Both the position numbers and the translations under genes were made by a program. The notes beneath the pieces are model-generated. The model saw nothing but the letters and a program-made list of their open reading frames with translations, did no database searches and was not told the origin of the DNA. Shown piece by piece: positions 48,240 to 58,071 of a stretch of 64,000 nucleotides of DNA; position 1 is the stretch's first letter; each line of letters opens with the position of its first letter. The DNA is from Mycobacterium lacus (GTDB lineage Bacteria; Actinomycetota; Actinomycetes; Mycobacteriales; Mycobacteriaceae), in assembly GCF_010731535.1 (NCBI RefSeq), contig NZ_AP022581.1, forward strand, positions 2,799,952-2,863,951, given 5' to 3'.

Positions 48240-49112
48240 ATGACTCGAAATCCCGTGGCACAGACTGCCTTTGGCCCCATGGTGTTGGCGGCCGTCGAAC
48301 AAAACGAGCCGCCCGGCCGCCGGCTGGTGGACGACGACCTCGCCGAGCTGTTCCTGCCCAGGCCGCTGCGCTGGCTCGTCGGCGCCACCCGGCCGGCGAC
48401 GGTCAGGCGCCTTTTCATCCGGTCGTTGGAGTGGTCCGGCCCCGGGCTGTGGGCGAACCTGGTCTGCCGCAAGCGGTTTATCGGCGACAAGCTCGCCGAA
48501 GCGCTCGACGACATCGACGCGGTGGTGATCCTCGGCGCCGGATTGGACACCCTCCCGTATACCTTGACCCGGCGGGTGCGTATCCCGGTCTTCGAGGTAG
48601 ATCTACCGGTCAACATTGCCAGAAAGGCCAAGACGGTCCGACGGGTGCTGGGCGAGCTGCCGCTGTCGGTTCGGTTGGTGGCGGTTGACTTCGAACATGA
48701 TGACCTGCTCACCGCTTTGGCCGAGCACGGCTATCGCACCGACTACCGGGTCTTCTTCATCTGCGAGGGCGTGACCCAATACCTGACCGAAGCCGCTGTC
48801 CGGAGGACCCTGGAGGGGCTGCGCGCGGCCGCGGCGGGCAGCCGAATCGTGTTCACCTACGTCCGCAAGGACTTCATCGACGGGACGAATCGGTATGGCA
48901 CACGGACGCTATACCGCTCGGTCCGGCAGCGAAGGCAACTGTGGCACTTCGGTTTACATCCTGATGACGTAGCGGGATTCATCGCCGATTACGGGTGGCT
49001 CCTGGTGGAGCAGGCCGGGCCCGACGAGCTCGTCGAGCGCTTCGTCAAGCCCACCGGGCGCGAACTCAAGGCGTCGCAGCTGGAATGGTCGGCCTACGCG
49101 GAGAAGACCTAG
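48240..49112 (+). CDS. Leucine carboxyl methyltransferase-like SAM methyltransferase
   Basis: A 290-residue class I SAM methyltransferase of the PPM1/LCM-like mycobacterial group (Rv2751 position). Motif I is VVILGAGLDTLPYTL near residues 97-111, then FEVDLP near 119-124, and the post-motif FFICEGVTQYLTEAAVRRTL near 175-194. These enzymes O-methylate unknown carboxyl acceptors. It starts 3 bp after the SDR stop, completing a three-gene operon with the ABM protein. It converges on rnj with 3 bp between stops. Confidence 0.87.
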   Translation: MTRNPVAQTAFGPMVLAAVEQNEPPGRRLVDDDLAELFLPRPLRWLVGATRPATVRRLFIRSLEWSGPGLWANLVCRKRFIGDKLAEALDDIDAVVILGAGLDTLPYTLTRRVRIPVFEVDLPVNIARKAKTVRRVLGELPLSVRLVAVDFEHDDLLTALAEHGYRTDYRVFFICEGVTQYLTEAAVRRTLEGLRAAAAGSRIVFTYVRKDFIDGTNRYGTRTLYRSVRQRRQLWHFGLHPDDVAGFIADYGWLLVEQAGPDELVERFVKPTGRELKASQLEWSAYAEKT

Positions 49113-49115
49113 AAG

Positions 49116-50792
49116 CTAGACCTCGATGACCGTGGGCACGATCATCGGCTGCCGGCGGTAGGTCTCGCCCACCCACTTACCGACCGTGCGGCGCACTCCC
49201 TGCGCGATGCGGATCGGATCGGTGACGTCGGCCGCCACCAACTGTTCCAGCTCCGCCTCGACCCTGCGCACGGCGGGTTCCAGCGCCTTGGGGTCTTCGG
49301 AGAAGCCACGCGAATGCAAGTGTGGCGCGGCCACCGGCCGACCGGTGCCACGCTTGACCACCACGGTCACCGCGACGAAGCCGGACGACAAGATGAGCCG
49401 TTCACCCAGGGTGATGTCACCGACATCACCGGTGATCAAGCCGTCGACGAACATCTTGCCCACGGGCACCGCACCGGAAATCGAAGCTTTGCCGGCAACC
49501 AGGTCGACGCTGACACCGTTCTCGGCCAACAGGATTGACTCCTCCGGCACTCCGGTGCGGCCCGCCAGCTTGGCGTTCGCGCGCAGCATCCGCCAGGTCC
49601 CGTGCACCGGCATGACGTGGCGCGGCCGCACCCCGTTGTACAGGAACAACAACTCGCCGGCGTACGCGTGGCCCGAAACGTGCACTCGGGCTTGGGCGTT
49701 GGTGACGACTCGGGCTCCGATCTTGGACAGCTCATCGATGACACCGTAGACCGCCTCCTCGTTGCCGGGGATCAGCGACGACGACAACACGATCAGGTCA
49801 CCCGAGGTCAGGTTGATGCTTCGATGCTCGCCGCGTGACATGCGCGACAACGCCGACATCGGCTCGCCCTGGGTGCCGGTGGTGATCAGCACCACCCGTT
49901 CGGGCGCCATCGTCTCGGCGGCGGCGATGTCGATCAGGTCGGAATCGGACACCCGCAGGAAGCCCAGTTCCCGCGCAATTCCCATGTTGCGCACCATCGA
50001 TCGCCCGACGAACGATACCCGTCGGCCCAATGCAACTGCGGCATCGATGATTTGCTGCACTCGGTCCACATTGGAGGCGAAGCACGCGATGATGACCCGC
50101 CCGTCGGCGCCCCGGATCAGCCGGTGCAGTGTCGGGCCCACTTCGCTTTCGGACGGTCCGAGGCCGGGGATCTCGGCGTTGGTCGAGTCGCACAGGAACA
50201 GGTCCACACCGGCGTCGCCGAGCCGGGACATGCCCGGCAGGTCGGTGGGACGGCCGTCCAGCGGTAGTTGGTCGAGCTTGATGTCGCCGGTGAACAAGAC
50301 GGTGCCCGCGCCGGTGTACACCGCGATGGCCAACGCATCGGGGACGGAGTGGTTGACGGCGAAAAATTCGCACTCGAACACACCGTGCCTGGTGCTTTGC
50401 CCCTCCGCGACTTGGACGAATACCGGCTTGACGCGGTGCTCACGGCATTTGGCGGCGACCAGCGCCAAGGTGAACTTGGAGCCGACGATCGGGATGTCCG
50501 GCCGCAGTTTGAGCAGGAACGGGATCGCCCCGATGTGGTCTTCGTGCGCATGGGTCAGCACCAGCGCCTCGATGTCGTCGAGCCGGTCCTCGATGTGGCG
50601 CATGTCCGGCAGGATCAGGTCGACGCCGGGCTCGTCGTGGGTGGGGAACATCACGCCGCAGTCGATGATCAGCAGCCGACCGAGGTGTTCGAAAACCGTC
50701 ATATTGCGGCCGATTTCGCTGATGCCGCCCAGCGCCGTAACCCGCAACCCGCCTGAGGCTAGAGGACCTGGGGGGGCGAGGTCTACATCCAC
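49116..50792 (-). CDS. rnj: Ribonuclease J
   Basis: A 558-residue metallo-beta-lactamase/beta-CASP nuclease, the length of Rv2752c. The metal motif THAHEDHIG has His81, His83, Asp85 and His86. VNHSVPDALAI, the LFTGDIKLDQ region and the beta-CASP stretch TGTQGEPMSALSRMSRGEH are present, followed by the C-terminal domain. It has 5'-exonuclease and endonuclease activity in rRNA and mRNA processing. GTG 50792 (V-D-V-D-L-A-P-P) is used as in M. tuberculosis. It lies 19 bp after dapA, in one operon. Confidence 0.95.
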   Translation of the reverse strand: MDVDLAPPGPLASGGLRVTALGGISEIGRNMTVFEHLGRLLIIDCGVMFPTHDEPGVDLILPDMRHIEDRLDDIEALVLTHAHEDHIGAIPFLLKLRPDIPIVGSKFTLALVAAKCREHRVKPVFVQVAEGQSTRHGVFECEFFAVNHSVPDALAIAVYTGAGTVLFTGDIKLDQLPLDGRPTDLPGMSRLGDAGVDLFLCDSTNAEIPGLGPSESEVGPTLHRLIRGADGRVIIACFASNVDRVQQIIDAAVALGRRVSFVGRSMVRNMGIARELGFLRVSDSDLIDIAAAETMAPERVVLITTGTQGEPMSALSRMSRGEHRSINLTSGDLIVLSSSLIPGNEEAVYGVIDELSKIGARVVTNAQARVHVSGHAYAGELLFLYNGVRPRHVMPVHGTWRMLRANAKLAGRTGVPEESILLAENGVSVDLVAGKASISGAVPVGKMFVDGLITGDVGDITLGERLILSSGFVAVTVVVKRGTGRPVAAPHLHSRGFSEDPKALEPAVRRVEAELEQLVAADVTDPIRIAQGVRRTVGKWVGETYRRQPMIVPTVIEV

Positions 50793-50811
50793 GTGTCGGC
50801 CGCCCTTTGGC

Positions 50812-51720
<909 letters not shown>

Positions 51721-51793
51721 TTAGGTTACCTGCCCCTTAACCATTTGCCGCGAGGGCGCGTGTTTGTACATCTGCGCGCGCTCGCTCTGGGGC

Positions 51794-52546
51794 TCAGGCT
51801 TCGGTCGCGAGCGGGCTCGTCGCGACCTCGGTGCCGTCGGCCAGGGTGGAGACCTCGAAGTCGGCGAACACCGCCGGAGCGACCTCGACGAGCTGACGCA
51901 GGCAGGCGATGGCCAGGCGCCGGATCTCGACGTCGGCGTGCTCACTGGCCCGCATCGCGATGAAATGTCGCCAGGCCCGGTAGTTGCCCGTCACGACGAT
52001 GCGGGTCTCGGTGGCGTTGGGCAGCACCGCGCGAGCGGCCTGGCGGGCCTGCTTGCGGCGCAACACGGCGTTTGGCTGGTCGGTGAACTTGGCTTCCAGC
52101 CTGGCCAACAGCTCGGCGTAGGTGGCACGGCTGGCATCGGCGGCGGCGGTCAGGATCTGCCGCAGCTCCGGGTCGTCCTCCATGCCCGGCGGCACCACCA
52201 CCCGCGAGTCTTTTTCGGGGACGTAGCGCTGCGACAGCTGCGAGTAGGACAGATGCCGGTGGCGGACCAGCTCGTGGGTGCATGACCGCGAGATGCCGGT
52301 GATGTAGAACGACACGCTCGCGTGCTCGAGCACCGAAAAGTGCCCGACGTCGATGATGTGCTTGATGTAACCGGCGTTGGTCGCAGTCCGGGGATTGGGC
52401 TTGGACCAGCTCTGATAGCAGGCCCGCCCGGCGAACTCGACCAGCGCGGCGCCACCGTCGGCGTCCGTGGTCCACGGCACGTCCGGCGGCGCCTCGAACT
52501 CGGTCTTGGCGATCAGTTGCACGCGCAGCGGCGCGGTTTCGGCCAC
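51794..52546 (-). CDS. thyX: Flavin-dependent thymidylate synthase ThyX
   Basis: A 250-residue FAD-dependent thymidylate synthase, the same length as Rv2754c. The ThyX motif RHR-x7-SQR is at 95-107 ([13 protein letters not shown]), [15 protein letters not shown] is at 70-84 and [14 protein letters not shown] lies near 188-201. It makes dTMP from dUMP using NADPH and methylenetetrahydrofolate and releases tetrahydrofolate, so it does not depend on dihydrofolate reductase. GTG 52546 (V-A-E-T-A-P-L-R) is used. The classical ThyA is also present at 58 kb. Confidence 0.95.
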   Translation of the reverse strand: MAETAPLRVQLIAKTEFEAPPDVPWTTDADGGAALVEFAGRACYQSWSKPNPRTATNAGYIKHIIDVGHFSVLEHASVSFYITGISRSCTHELVRHRHLSYSQLSQRYVPEKDSRVVVPPGMEDDPELRQILTAAADASRATYAELLARLEAKFTDQPNAVLRRKQARQAARAVLPNATETRIVVTGNYRAWRHFIAMRASEHADVEIRRLAIACLRQLVEVAPAVFADFEVSTLADGTEVATSPLATEA

Positions 52547-52700
52547 GGCGCTCACCTTAGCCTTAGCGGGGCGACGATGGGTGCCGTGCAACGGCGCGAG
52601 CTTGGGGCTACCCCAGCCGCGCTGGGGGCCTTCCCGCTTGCGGGGCCAGCGGGAGAGTCCGGCAATCGAGGCTAGCGGGGCGAGTCTGCGTTGGTGGCGT

Positions 52701-52757
52701 CGAGACTGCGCACAGCGCGTGCGTGCGGCCCGATCGGGCGCGCTGAGCGCAGTCTCG
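52701..52757. repeat. 19-bp inverted repeat upstream of thyX
   Basis: CGAGACTGCGCACAGCGCG at 52701-52719 pairs with CGCGCTGAGCGCAGTCTCG at 52739-52757 with one mismatch, around a 19-bp loop. It lies between thyX and the divergent antitoxin-like gene. It could be a hairpin in RNA or an operator. A related CGAGTCTGCG sequence occurs at 52681 and near 38574. Confidence 0.65.
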
Positions 52758-52776
52758 GCGCTGGGATCGTGTAGGG

Positions 52777-53079
52777 ATGTCGATGAAGACCAACGTGAAT
52801 CTTCCCGACGAGCTTCTGCGCGAGGCGCAGGAATTGGCTCGCCGCGAACGAACTACGCTGCGCGAGTTGATCGAGACCGGCCTATGCACCGTAGTCAAGC
52901 AACGATCCGGCTCCTCATCGCTCGTGCTCACCGATGCCAGTGTCGACGGCCAGGGATTACAGCCGGCGTTCCGCGGGGCGTCGTGGGACAAGATTCGCGA
53001 CACCGTCTACGGCCACCCAACATCCCGGTGTTTGCCCATCGGCGGGACGCCGAGTTCCACTCCGCCGCGGCCGAGCTGA
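52777..53079 (+). CDS. VapB-like antitoxin with altered C-terminus
   Basis: Residues 1-85 match VapB antitoxins of the VapB21/42 type: [20 protein letters not shown] (ribbon-helix-helix-like DNA-binding part), LRELIETGL and [15 protein letters not shown]. After DTVYG the frame runs on into DNA that encodes the toxin in another frame ([11 protein letters not shown]), because the normal antitoxin stop and toxin start are missing. The protein may still fold and bind DNA but the toxin-binding tail is damaged. The start ATG-TCG-ATG at 52777 is clear. Confidence 0.75.
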   Translation: MSMKTNVNLPDELLREAQELARRERTTLRELIETGLCTVVKQRSGSSSLVLTDASVDGQGLQPAFRGASWDKIRDTVYGHPTSRCLPIGGTPSSTPPRPS

Positions 53080-53324
53080 TCAAGGAACTTGCCGAGGGCA
53101 AATCCGCATGGGCGATTCCCTGGCCATGCCTGCGCATCCGAAGATCTACAACCCGCCAAGCTCCCAATGCCCGGCTCGCTTCGCCAACGCTCTCCGTGCT
53201 CAGCGAGCCGGCAAGCTATTGGGACCGGCTTGAGACGACGCTCACGGCGGATAAGATCGTCGGATCTCCGGTGCACGACGCGCGAATAGCCGCACTTGCG
53301 GGAAACCGGAGGCGACCACCTTGA
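53019..53324 (+). pseudogene. VapC toxin relic
   Basis: The frame from 53019 reads [20 protein letters not shown] and then [18 protein letters not shown], the N-terminal PIN domain minus its MIAVDT start. After about 53130 the reading shifts to the second frame for HPKIYNPPSS, then returns to the first at 53172 with RLASPTLSVLSEPASYWDRL and VHDARIAAL before a premature end. Start codon, internal segment and the last catalytic acidic region are lost. The toxin is therefore dead. VapC toxins are PIN-domain ribonucleases; several VapBC pairs sit at this locus in M. tuberculosis. Confidence 0.82.
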
Positions 53325-53343
53325 TCACGCCCGCGGGCACGGG

Positions 53344-54972
53344 TCACCCACCGATTCGCTCCAACTGCTCGCGCACGACCCGCTCCAGCCGCGCCGACTC
53401 GTCGAACGCCGCCAGTAGCTCCTTCGTCAGCCGCGCAATCTTTTCGTCGATCGGCTCGCCGTCGTCCTCCGCCTCAGGGACGTCCACATACCGCCCCGGC
53501 GTTAGTGTGTAGTCAGCTGTCTTGATCTCCTGAAGAGTCGCCGACTTGCAAAATCCCGGAATATCTTCGTAAATAAGACGTTTCGCGACAGCCGACTTCG
53601 ATCCCCGCCAGGCGTGATACGTATCGCCGATCCGGACGATCTCATCGTGCGTCAACGCCCGCTCAGCCCGGTCAACCATGTAGCCGAGCTCCCGAGCGTC
53701 GATAAATAGCACTTGCCCGGACCGGTCGATCGAACCCCGCTTTCCCGCCGTCTTGTCCTTGGCGAAGAACCATAGACACACCGGGATTCCGGTGCTGCGG
53801 AACAGCTGAGTGGGCAGCGCGACCATGCAGGACACCAGATCAGCTTCGATGATCTGAGCACGAATATCACCCTCGCCGTTGGTGTTCGACGACATCGAGC
53901 CGTTGGCCATCACCACTCCGGCCTTACCACCGGGCGCGAGCTTTGACAGGATATGTTGAATCCAGGCATAGTTCGCGTTGTTTGCCGGCGGCACGCCGAA
54001 GCGCCAGCGCGGGTCTTCCTCGTTGCGCGACCAGTGCTTAATGTTGAACGGTGGATTAGCCATCACGTAGTCCATCTGCACATCGGCATGCTGATCACTG
54101 GCGAACGTGTCGCCCCACCGAGCACCGAGGCCCTTGTTGTCGATGCCGTGAATGGCCAAGTTCATCTTGGCCATTCGCCAGGTCTCCTCGATGCTTTCCT
54201 GCCCGTAGATCGCGATGTCCTTCGGGTCGCCGTCGTGCTCGTAGATGAACTTCTCCGTTTGCACGAACATGCCGCCCGACCCACAGCACGGGTCATACAC
54301 CCGCCCCCGTGACGGCTCCAACACCTCCACGATCACCCTCACCACGCTGGGCGGGGTGAAGAACTCCCCTCCCCGCTTGCCTTCCGCACGAGCAAAATTC
54401 CCGAGGAAGTATTCGTAGACCTCCCCCATCAGATCGCGGGCGCGGTGCTCACCCTGTCGGCTGAACCGCGCGCTGTTGAACAAGTCGATCAGCTCACCCA
54501 GCCGGCGCTGGTCGACGTTGTCTTTGTTGTACAACCGCGGCAGCGTCCCTGCGAGCCTCGGATTCGCCGTCATCACCGCGTCCATCGCCTCGTCGATCAG
54601 CTGGCCGACGTTCTTCGCGGCGTCGCCGCCGACCGCCGGTTTGCCTTTTGCGTTCTCGGCCAAGAACTTCCAACGAGCATTCGGCGGCACCACGAACACC
54701 CCGTAGCCGTGATATTCCTCGGGATCGTCGATCAGGTCTTCGATCTGCGACTCGTCTAACCCATCGGCGGACAGTTCGGCCCGAATCGCTTCTCGTCGTT
54801 CGTCATACGCGTCCGACACGTACTTCAAGAACACCAGACCCAGGATCACGTCCTTGTACTGGCTAGCCGACAGCGATCCGCGCAGCCTGTCGGCGGCCTT
54901 CCAGAGCGTGTCCTTGAGCTCTTTCATGGTCGACGGCACCTGCCGCTCCGGCTGCTGTTTCCTCGGAGGCAT
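53344..54972 (-). CDS. hsdM: Type I restriction-modification DNA methylase subunit HsdM
   Basis: A 542-residue N6-adenine methyltransferase, close to the 540 residues of Rv2756c. The N-terminal HsdM domain (LKDTLWKAADRLRGSLSASQ) is followed by the SAM motif DPCCGSGGM at 227-235 and the catalytic NPPF at 306-309. The C-terminal region after residue 400 contacts HsdS. It methylates adenines in a bipartite target defined by HsdS. No hsdR is in the window, so it probably acts as an orphan epigenetic methylase. Its start overlaps the 3' end of a small ORF that follows hsdS. Confidence 0.94.
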   Translation of the reverse strand: MPPRKQQPERQVPSTMKELKDTLWKAADRLRGSLSASQYKDVILGLVFLKYVSDAYDERREAIRAELSADGLDESQIEDLIDDPEEYHGYGVFVVPPNARWKFLAENAKGKPAVGGDAAKNVGQLIDEAMDAVMTANPRLAGTLPRLYNKDNVDQRRLGELIDLFNSARFSRQGEHRARDLMGEVYEYFLGNFARAEGKRGGEFFTPPSVVRVIVEVLEPSRGRVYDPCCGSGGMFVQTEKFIYEHDGDPKDIAIYGQESIEETWRMAKMNLAIHGIDNKGLGARWGDTFASDQHADVQMDYVMANPPFNIKHWSRNEEDPRWRFGVPPANNANYAWIQHILSKLAPGGKAGVVMANGSMSSNTNGEGDIRAQIIEADLVSCMVALPTQLFRSTGIPVCLWFFAKDKTAGKRGSIDRSGQVLFIDARELGYMVDRAERALTHDEIVRIGDTYHAWRGSKSAVAKRLIYEDIPGFCKSATLQEIKTADYTLTPGRYVDVPEAEDDGEPIDEKIARLTKELLAAFDESARLERVVREQLERIGG

Positions 54973-55268
54973 CGGAGAATTCCTTCCTGTTTCTCGTCTC
55001 TCGGCCGCGCCCTCGCCGGGCGTGGTGGGGTGGGCATCGAGCGTCCGGGCACCGGCAGCAACCCGTCGATCAGTACCTTCTTCAGGTCACACGCCGCATC
55101 GGATCTGCGCCACGCCTCACGTTCGAACTCGTCGGTCCGCACAAGCGCCCCTTCGAGCCGCGCAGCCTCTTCGAGCCGCATCGCGGGAATACTCCATATC
55201 TTCCATTCGCTTCCGGCAAGGGCCATCTCATTGATCACCCTCGCGAGCAACCCATGTGGGTAGACCAT
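54924..55268 (-). CDS. Small ORF of unknown function between hsdS and hsdM
   Basis: A 114-residue ORF. Its ATG follows the hsdS TAG with no gap and its end overlaps hsdM by 49 bp. The first 75 residues look protein-like (LLARVINEMALAGSEWKIWS; LEGALVRTDEFEREAWRRSD; ACDLKKVLIDGLL) and mostly helical; the rest is Pro/Arg-rich and may be only read-through. I do not recognise a family. Tight coupling suggests a real gene or a displaced piece of an HsdS C-terminal helix. M. tuberculosis has a short hsdS.1 fragment in this neighbourhood, from memory, which may be related. Confidence 0.55.
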   Translation of the reverse strand: MVYPHGLLARVINEMALAGSEWKIWSIPAMRLEEAARLEGALVRTDEFEREAWRRSDAACDLKKVLIDGLLPVPGRSMPTPPRPARARPRDEKQEGILRCLRGNSSRSGRCRRP

Positions 55269-56363
55269 CTACACCATGGCCCTTGCGACGGGCTCGGCAC
55301 CCTTGACCCCGACGTTGCCGGACATTAGAAGCGCGAGCAGGGCATCGCGACGCGACGACAAGTGCGCGGATTCGATTCGTCGCCCATGACAGAGCGCACC
55401 CAGGCGCGCAATCGCCTTCGCTTGTCCGGGGGTCAACCCCCGGACATCGCGCACCCGAACCCGCAGGAGGTCATGCGGTCGGATTCGTTGGCGGCTTCCG
55501 GTCACGCCCGCGACCATCTGTTGGAGGCTTGCTGACAGATCAGGTTGTCGTAGCGCTGACCACACCGCCGAAGTACTGACGCCAATTGGCCGCAGAACTA
55601 CGAATTCCGTACTTGCCAGAGCCATTTCTGGCGGCAGACTCGTCACATTCCAGATTCGTGGAATTCTCGGATTCAGCTTGGCCAATAATACACACGGCCC
55701 TGACAAAACGAACTTGGTGCTTTTGATCGTTCGACCATCGACGCGGGTTGGCTGAGCGCCGTCATCGAAGGCCGGGAGGCTGTAATAAGCGACTTTGTCA
55801 TCGAATTTCCGAGGATCAAGACACGCGGTCAACCGTCTCGCCAGCCTCGACAAAGGCACGTAATCAGAGATGCGCCCGACGATCGCAAGCATCAACGCCT
55901 CCGCGGCTTCGATGACGCGGTCGTTGGCGGCCAACTTGTCGTCCAAGGCACCGAGGATGTTGCCAATTCGAGGGCGATCGGGCCCTGCGACGGCCTGGAC
56001 CGAAACGTTTCGAAGAATACTCTGACTCAACAGGGGTTGTCCCGAGCCGACCCGATATCGATTTAGTCCGCAGCACTGCAGTGCGTAATACCAATATCGC
56101 GTTTCCGAGGGGAATTTCGCGCGACAGACGAGTGCGTTGTCGGTTACCCAGGCATCGGACTCGTGGTAGTACAAGCTACCGCAATTCGAACCAACGCGAC
56201 CGATTATTATTAGCGGCCCGCGAGCATTGTGCTCGGCCGCATACCCGATAACGCCATTGGCGCCATAGACGGGATAGCGGCCGTCAGACCCTCGCGCTGG
56301 CGAAACATTTCCGCTGGCGAAATCGAGGTGATCACCAAGCCGTTCTCTCTGTGCGCCGCACAT
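55269..56363 (-). CDS. hsdS: Type I restriction-modification specificity subunit HsdS
   Basis: A 364-residue HsdS, the same length as M. tuberculosis Rv2761c. Two target-recognition domains are visible: the first with RLGDHLDFASGNVSPARGSD and RYPVYGANGVIGY (residues 8-45), the second from about 190 (DYVPLSRLARRLTACLDPRK). Each is followed by a conserved helical spacer (GNILGALDDKLAANDRVIEA near 135-154). It fixes the bipartite DNA target of HsdM. The ATG shares its A with the TGA of the upstream HTH_42 gene. GC content is a little lower than in its neighbours, as often seen for specificity genes. Confidence 0.9.
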   Translation of the reverse strand: MCGAQRERLGDHLDFASGNVSPARGSDGRYPVYGANGVIGYAAEHNARGPLIIIGRVGSNCGSLYYHESDAWVTDNALVCRAKFPSETRYWYYALQCCGLNRYRVGSGQPLLSQSILRNVSVQAVAGPDRPRIGNILGALDDKLAANDRVIEAAEALMLAIVGRISDYVPLSRLARRLTACLDPRKFDDKVAYYSLPAFDDGAQPTRVDGRTIKSTKFVLSGPCVLLAKLNPRIPRIWNVTSLPPEMALASTEFVVLRPIGVSTSAVWSALRQPDLSASLQQMVAGVTGSRQRIRPHDLLRVRVRDVRGLTPGQAKAIARLGALCHGRRIESAHLSSRRDALLALLMSGNVGVKGAEPVARAMV

Positions 56364-57589
56364 CAGCTGGCTCGCCTGGCTGCCGTGCGTAGCTCCCCCG
56401 CGAGATCCCCGCGGTCGGACACGGTGACGCCGCCCAACCCCAGCCACGCCGCCATCGACTCCAGCTCACCGGCCAGCGCCGCGGCAACCCGGGCCCGCGA
56501 CGTACCCGGCTCCCCGAACGCCCCCAGCACACGCAGCGTGTCGGCGGCCCGGTCGGCCTTGAGGTCCACCCGCGCGACCAGCTGCCCGTCCAGCAGCAGC
56601 GGCCACACGTAATAGCCGTACCGGCGCTTGCTCGCCGGGGTGTAAATCTCGATGCGGTAGTGGAAGTTAAACAGCCGCTCTACCCGGGGCCGGAAGAAGA
56701 TCAACGGGTCGAACGGACACAGGAGCGCCGTGCCGCGGTCCACGCGCGGCACCGTCCGGCCAGCCCGCAGATACGCCGGTGCCGCCCAGCCCTCGACGTC
56801 CAGCTTCTCGATCTCCCCGGCGGCCAGCAGGTCGGCCAGGGCCGGCTTCACCTGTTGAGCCGACAACCGGAAGTAGTCGCGGATGTCGGCCTCGGTGCCC
56901 ACTCCGAGCGCGGTGGCCGCGCGCAGCGTGAGCTCGCGGACGGCGTCGTCGTCGTCGATCTCGCGGGCCAGCACATCGGGCGGCAGCACCCGCTCCACCA
57001 GGTCGTAGTGGCGGGCGAAACCGACCCGGGTCGCGGTCGTGAGCACGCCGGAGGCGAACAGCGCCTCGGCGACCCACTTGGTGTCGCTGCGCCTGTCGCT
57101 GCGCCCCCACCAGGGTCCTCTCGCGCCACGCGGTTCGGCCTCGAGGTGCGCCTCGATCTGACCGGCGGTGCTCGGCCCGAGCTCGGCGACGGCCGCAACG
57201 ACGTCGTCGGCGAGCTCCGGGTTGGCCTTGACGATGTGGCTGCCCCACCGGCCGTGCCGGTACCGGCGCATCCGCCAACGCAGCAGCGGCCAGTCGTCGA
57301 CGGCCATCAGCGCAGCCTCGTGCGCCCAATACTCCACCAGCAGCCGGGTCCTCGAGAGGCCCCAGGCCGCGCGGTCCAGCACGCCGCGATCGTACGGGCC
57401 GAGCCGGCTGTACACCGGCGCATAGTGGGCGCGCACCGCCACCGACACCGAATCCAGCTGCAGCACTTGGATCCGCGAGATCAGCCGCCTGAGATGCGCG
57501 CGGGCGATCGCGCCGGCCGGTTTGGGCTCGGCGAACCCTTGTGCCGCGACCGCCACCCGGCGGGCCTGCGCGGCCGTAATGGTGCTCAT
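56363..57589 (-). CDS. HTH_42 (YcaQ/AlkZ-like) winged-helix DNA glycosylase family protein
   Basis: A 408-residue winged-helix protein of the HTH_42 superfamily. The N-terminal [20 protein letters not shown] (about residues 39-58) contains a Q-hydrophobic-D element (QLD) like the catalytic motif of the YcaQ/AlkX subfamily of interstrand-crosslink DNA glycosylases. The wings are in the middle and [19 protein letters not shown] lies near 290-308. Such enzymes unhook alkylated bases. Its ATG overlaps the dfrA TGA and its TGA overlaps the hsdS ATG, so it sits between nucleotide synthesis and DNA-methylation genes in one coupled operon. Glycosylase activity is inferred. Confidence 0.85.
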   Translation of the reverse strand: MSTITAAQARRVAVAAQGFAEPKPAGAIARAHLRRLISRIQVLQLDSVSVAVRAHYAPVYSRLGPYDRGVLDRAAWGLSRTRLLVEYWAHEAALMAVDDWPLLRWRMRRYRHGRWGSHIVKANPELADDVVAAVAELGPSTAGQIEAHLEAEPRGARGPWWGRSDRRSDTKWVAEALFASGVLTTATRVGFARHYDLVERVLPPDVLAREIDDDDAVRELTLRAATALGVGTEADIRDYFRLSAQQVKPALADLLAAGEIEKLDVEGWAAPAYLRAGRTVPRVDRGTALLCPFDPLIFFRPRVERLFNFHYRIEIYTPASKRRYGYYVWPLLLDGQLVARVDLKADRAADTLRVLGAFGEPGTSRARVAAALAGELESMAAWLGLGGVTVSDRGDLAGELRTAARRAS

Positions 57590-58071
57590 GAGCGGCGGTA
57601 GCTGTGAAACCGGTACCGTAACCCGGCACGGCTGGTCAGCCACTCCCCGGGCTCGCCCACCCAGGCCTCGTCGAGCACCGGGGCCAGCGCGTCGTCGTCA
57701 TCGCGCGGCAGGTCAATGTCGACCTCGGTGACCTCGCAGCGGGTGGCCAGCGGCAGCGCGAGCAGATAGATCTGCTCGCCGCCGATCACCCACGCCTCGG
57801 GGTCGGTCAGGGCTTCGTCGAGTGCGTCGACCACCTCCACTCCGTCAGCCATGAAGCCAGTCTGACGGCTCAGTACGACATTTCGGCGGCCGGGCAGCGG
57901 CCTGGATCTGGCCGGCAGGGAATCCCAGGTCCGCCTGCCCATCACGACTGTGTGGCCCATGGTGAGCCGCTTGAAGCGGGCCAGGTCCTCGGGCAGCCGC
58001 CACGGGATGTCACCGCCGCGGCCGATGACACCGGACGTCGACTGAGCCCAGATCAGGCCCACCACCGTCAT
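57586..58071 (-). CDS. dfrA: Dihydrofolate reductase
   Basis: A 161-residue DHFR, Rv2763c-like (159). Motifs: [20 protein letters not shown] at 4-23 with WRLPEDL after it (catalytic Asp in the PEDL/DIPW region), [10 protein letters not shown] near 44-53 and [15 protein letters not shown] near 94-108. It regenerates tetrahydrofolate after ThyA. Its ATG overlaps the thyA stop by three bases and its TGA overlaps the next ATG, giving a fully coupled operon. It is the target of trimethoprim-like antifolates. Confidence 0.95.
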   Translation of the reverse strand: MTVVGLIWAQSTSGVIGRGGDIPWRLPEDLARFKRLTMGHTVVMGRRTWDSLPARSRPLPGRRNVVLSRQTGFMADGVEVVDALDEALTDPEAWVIGGEQIYLLALPLATRCEVTEVDIDLPRDDDDALAPVLDEAWVGEPGEWLTSRAGLRYRFHSYRRS

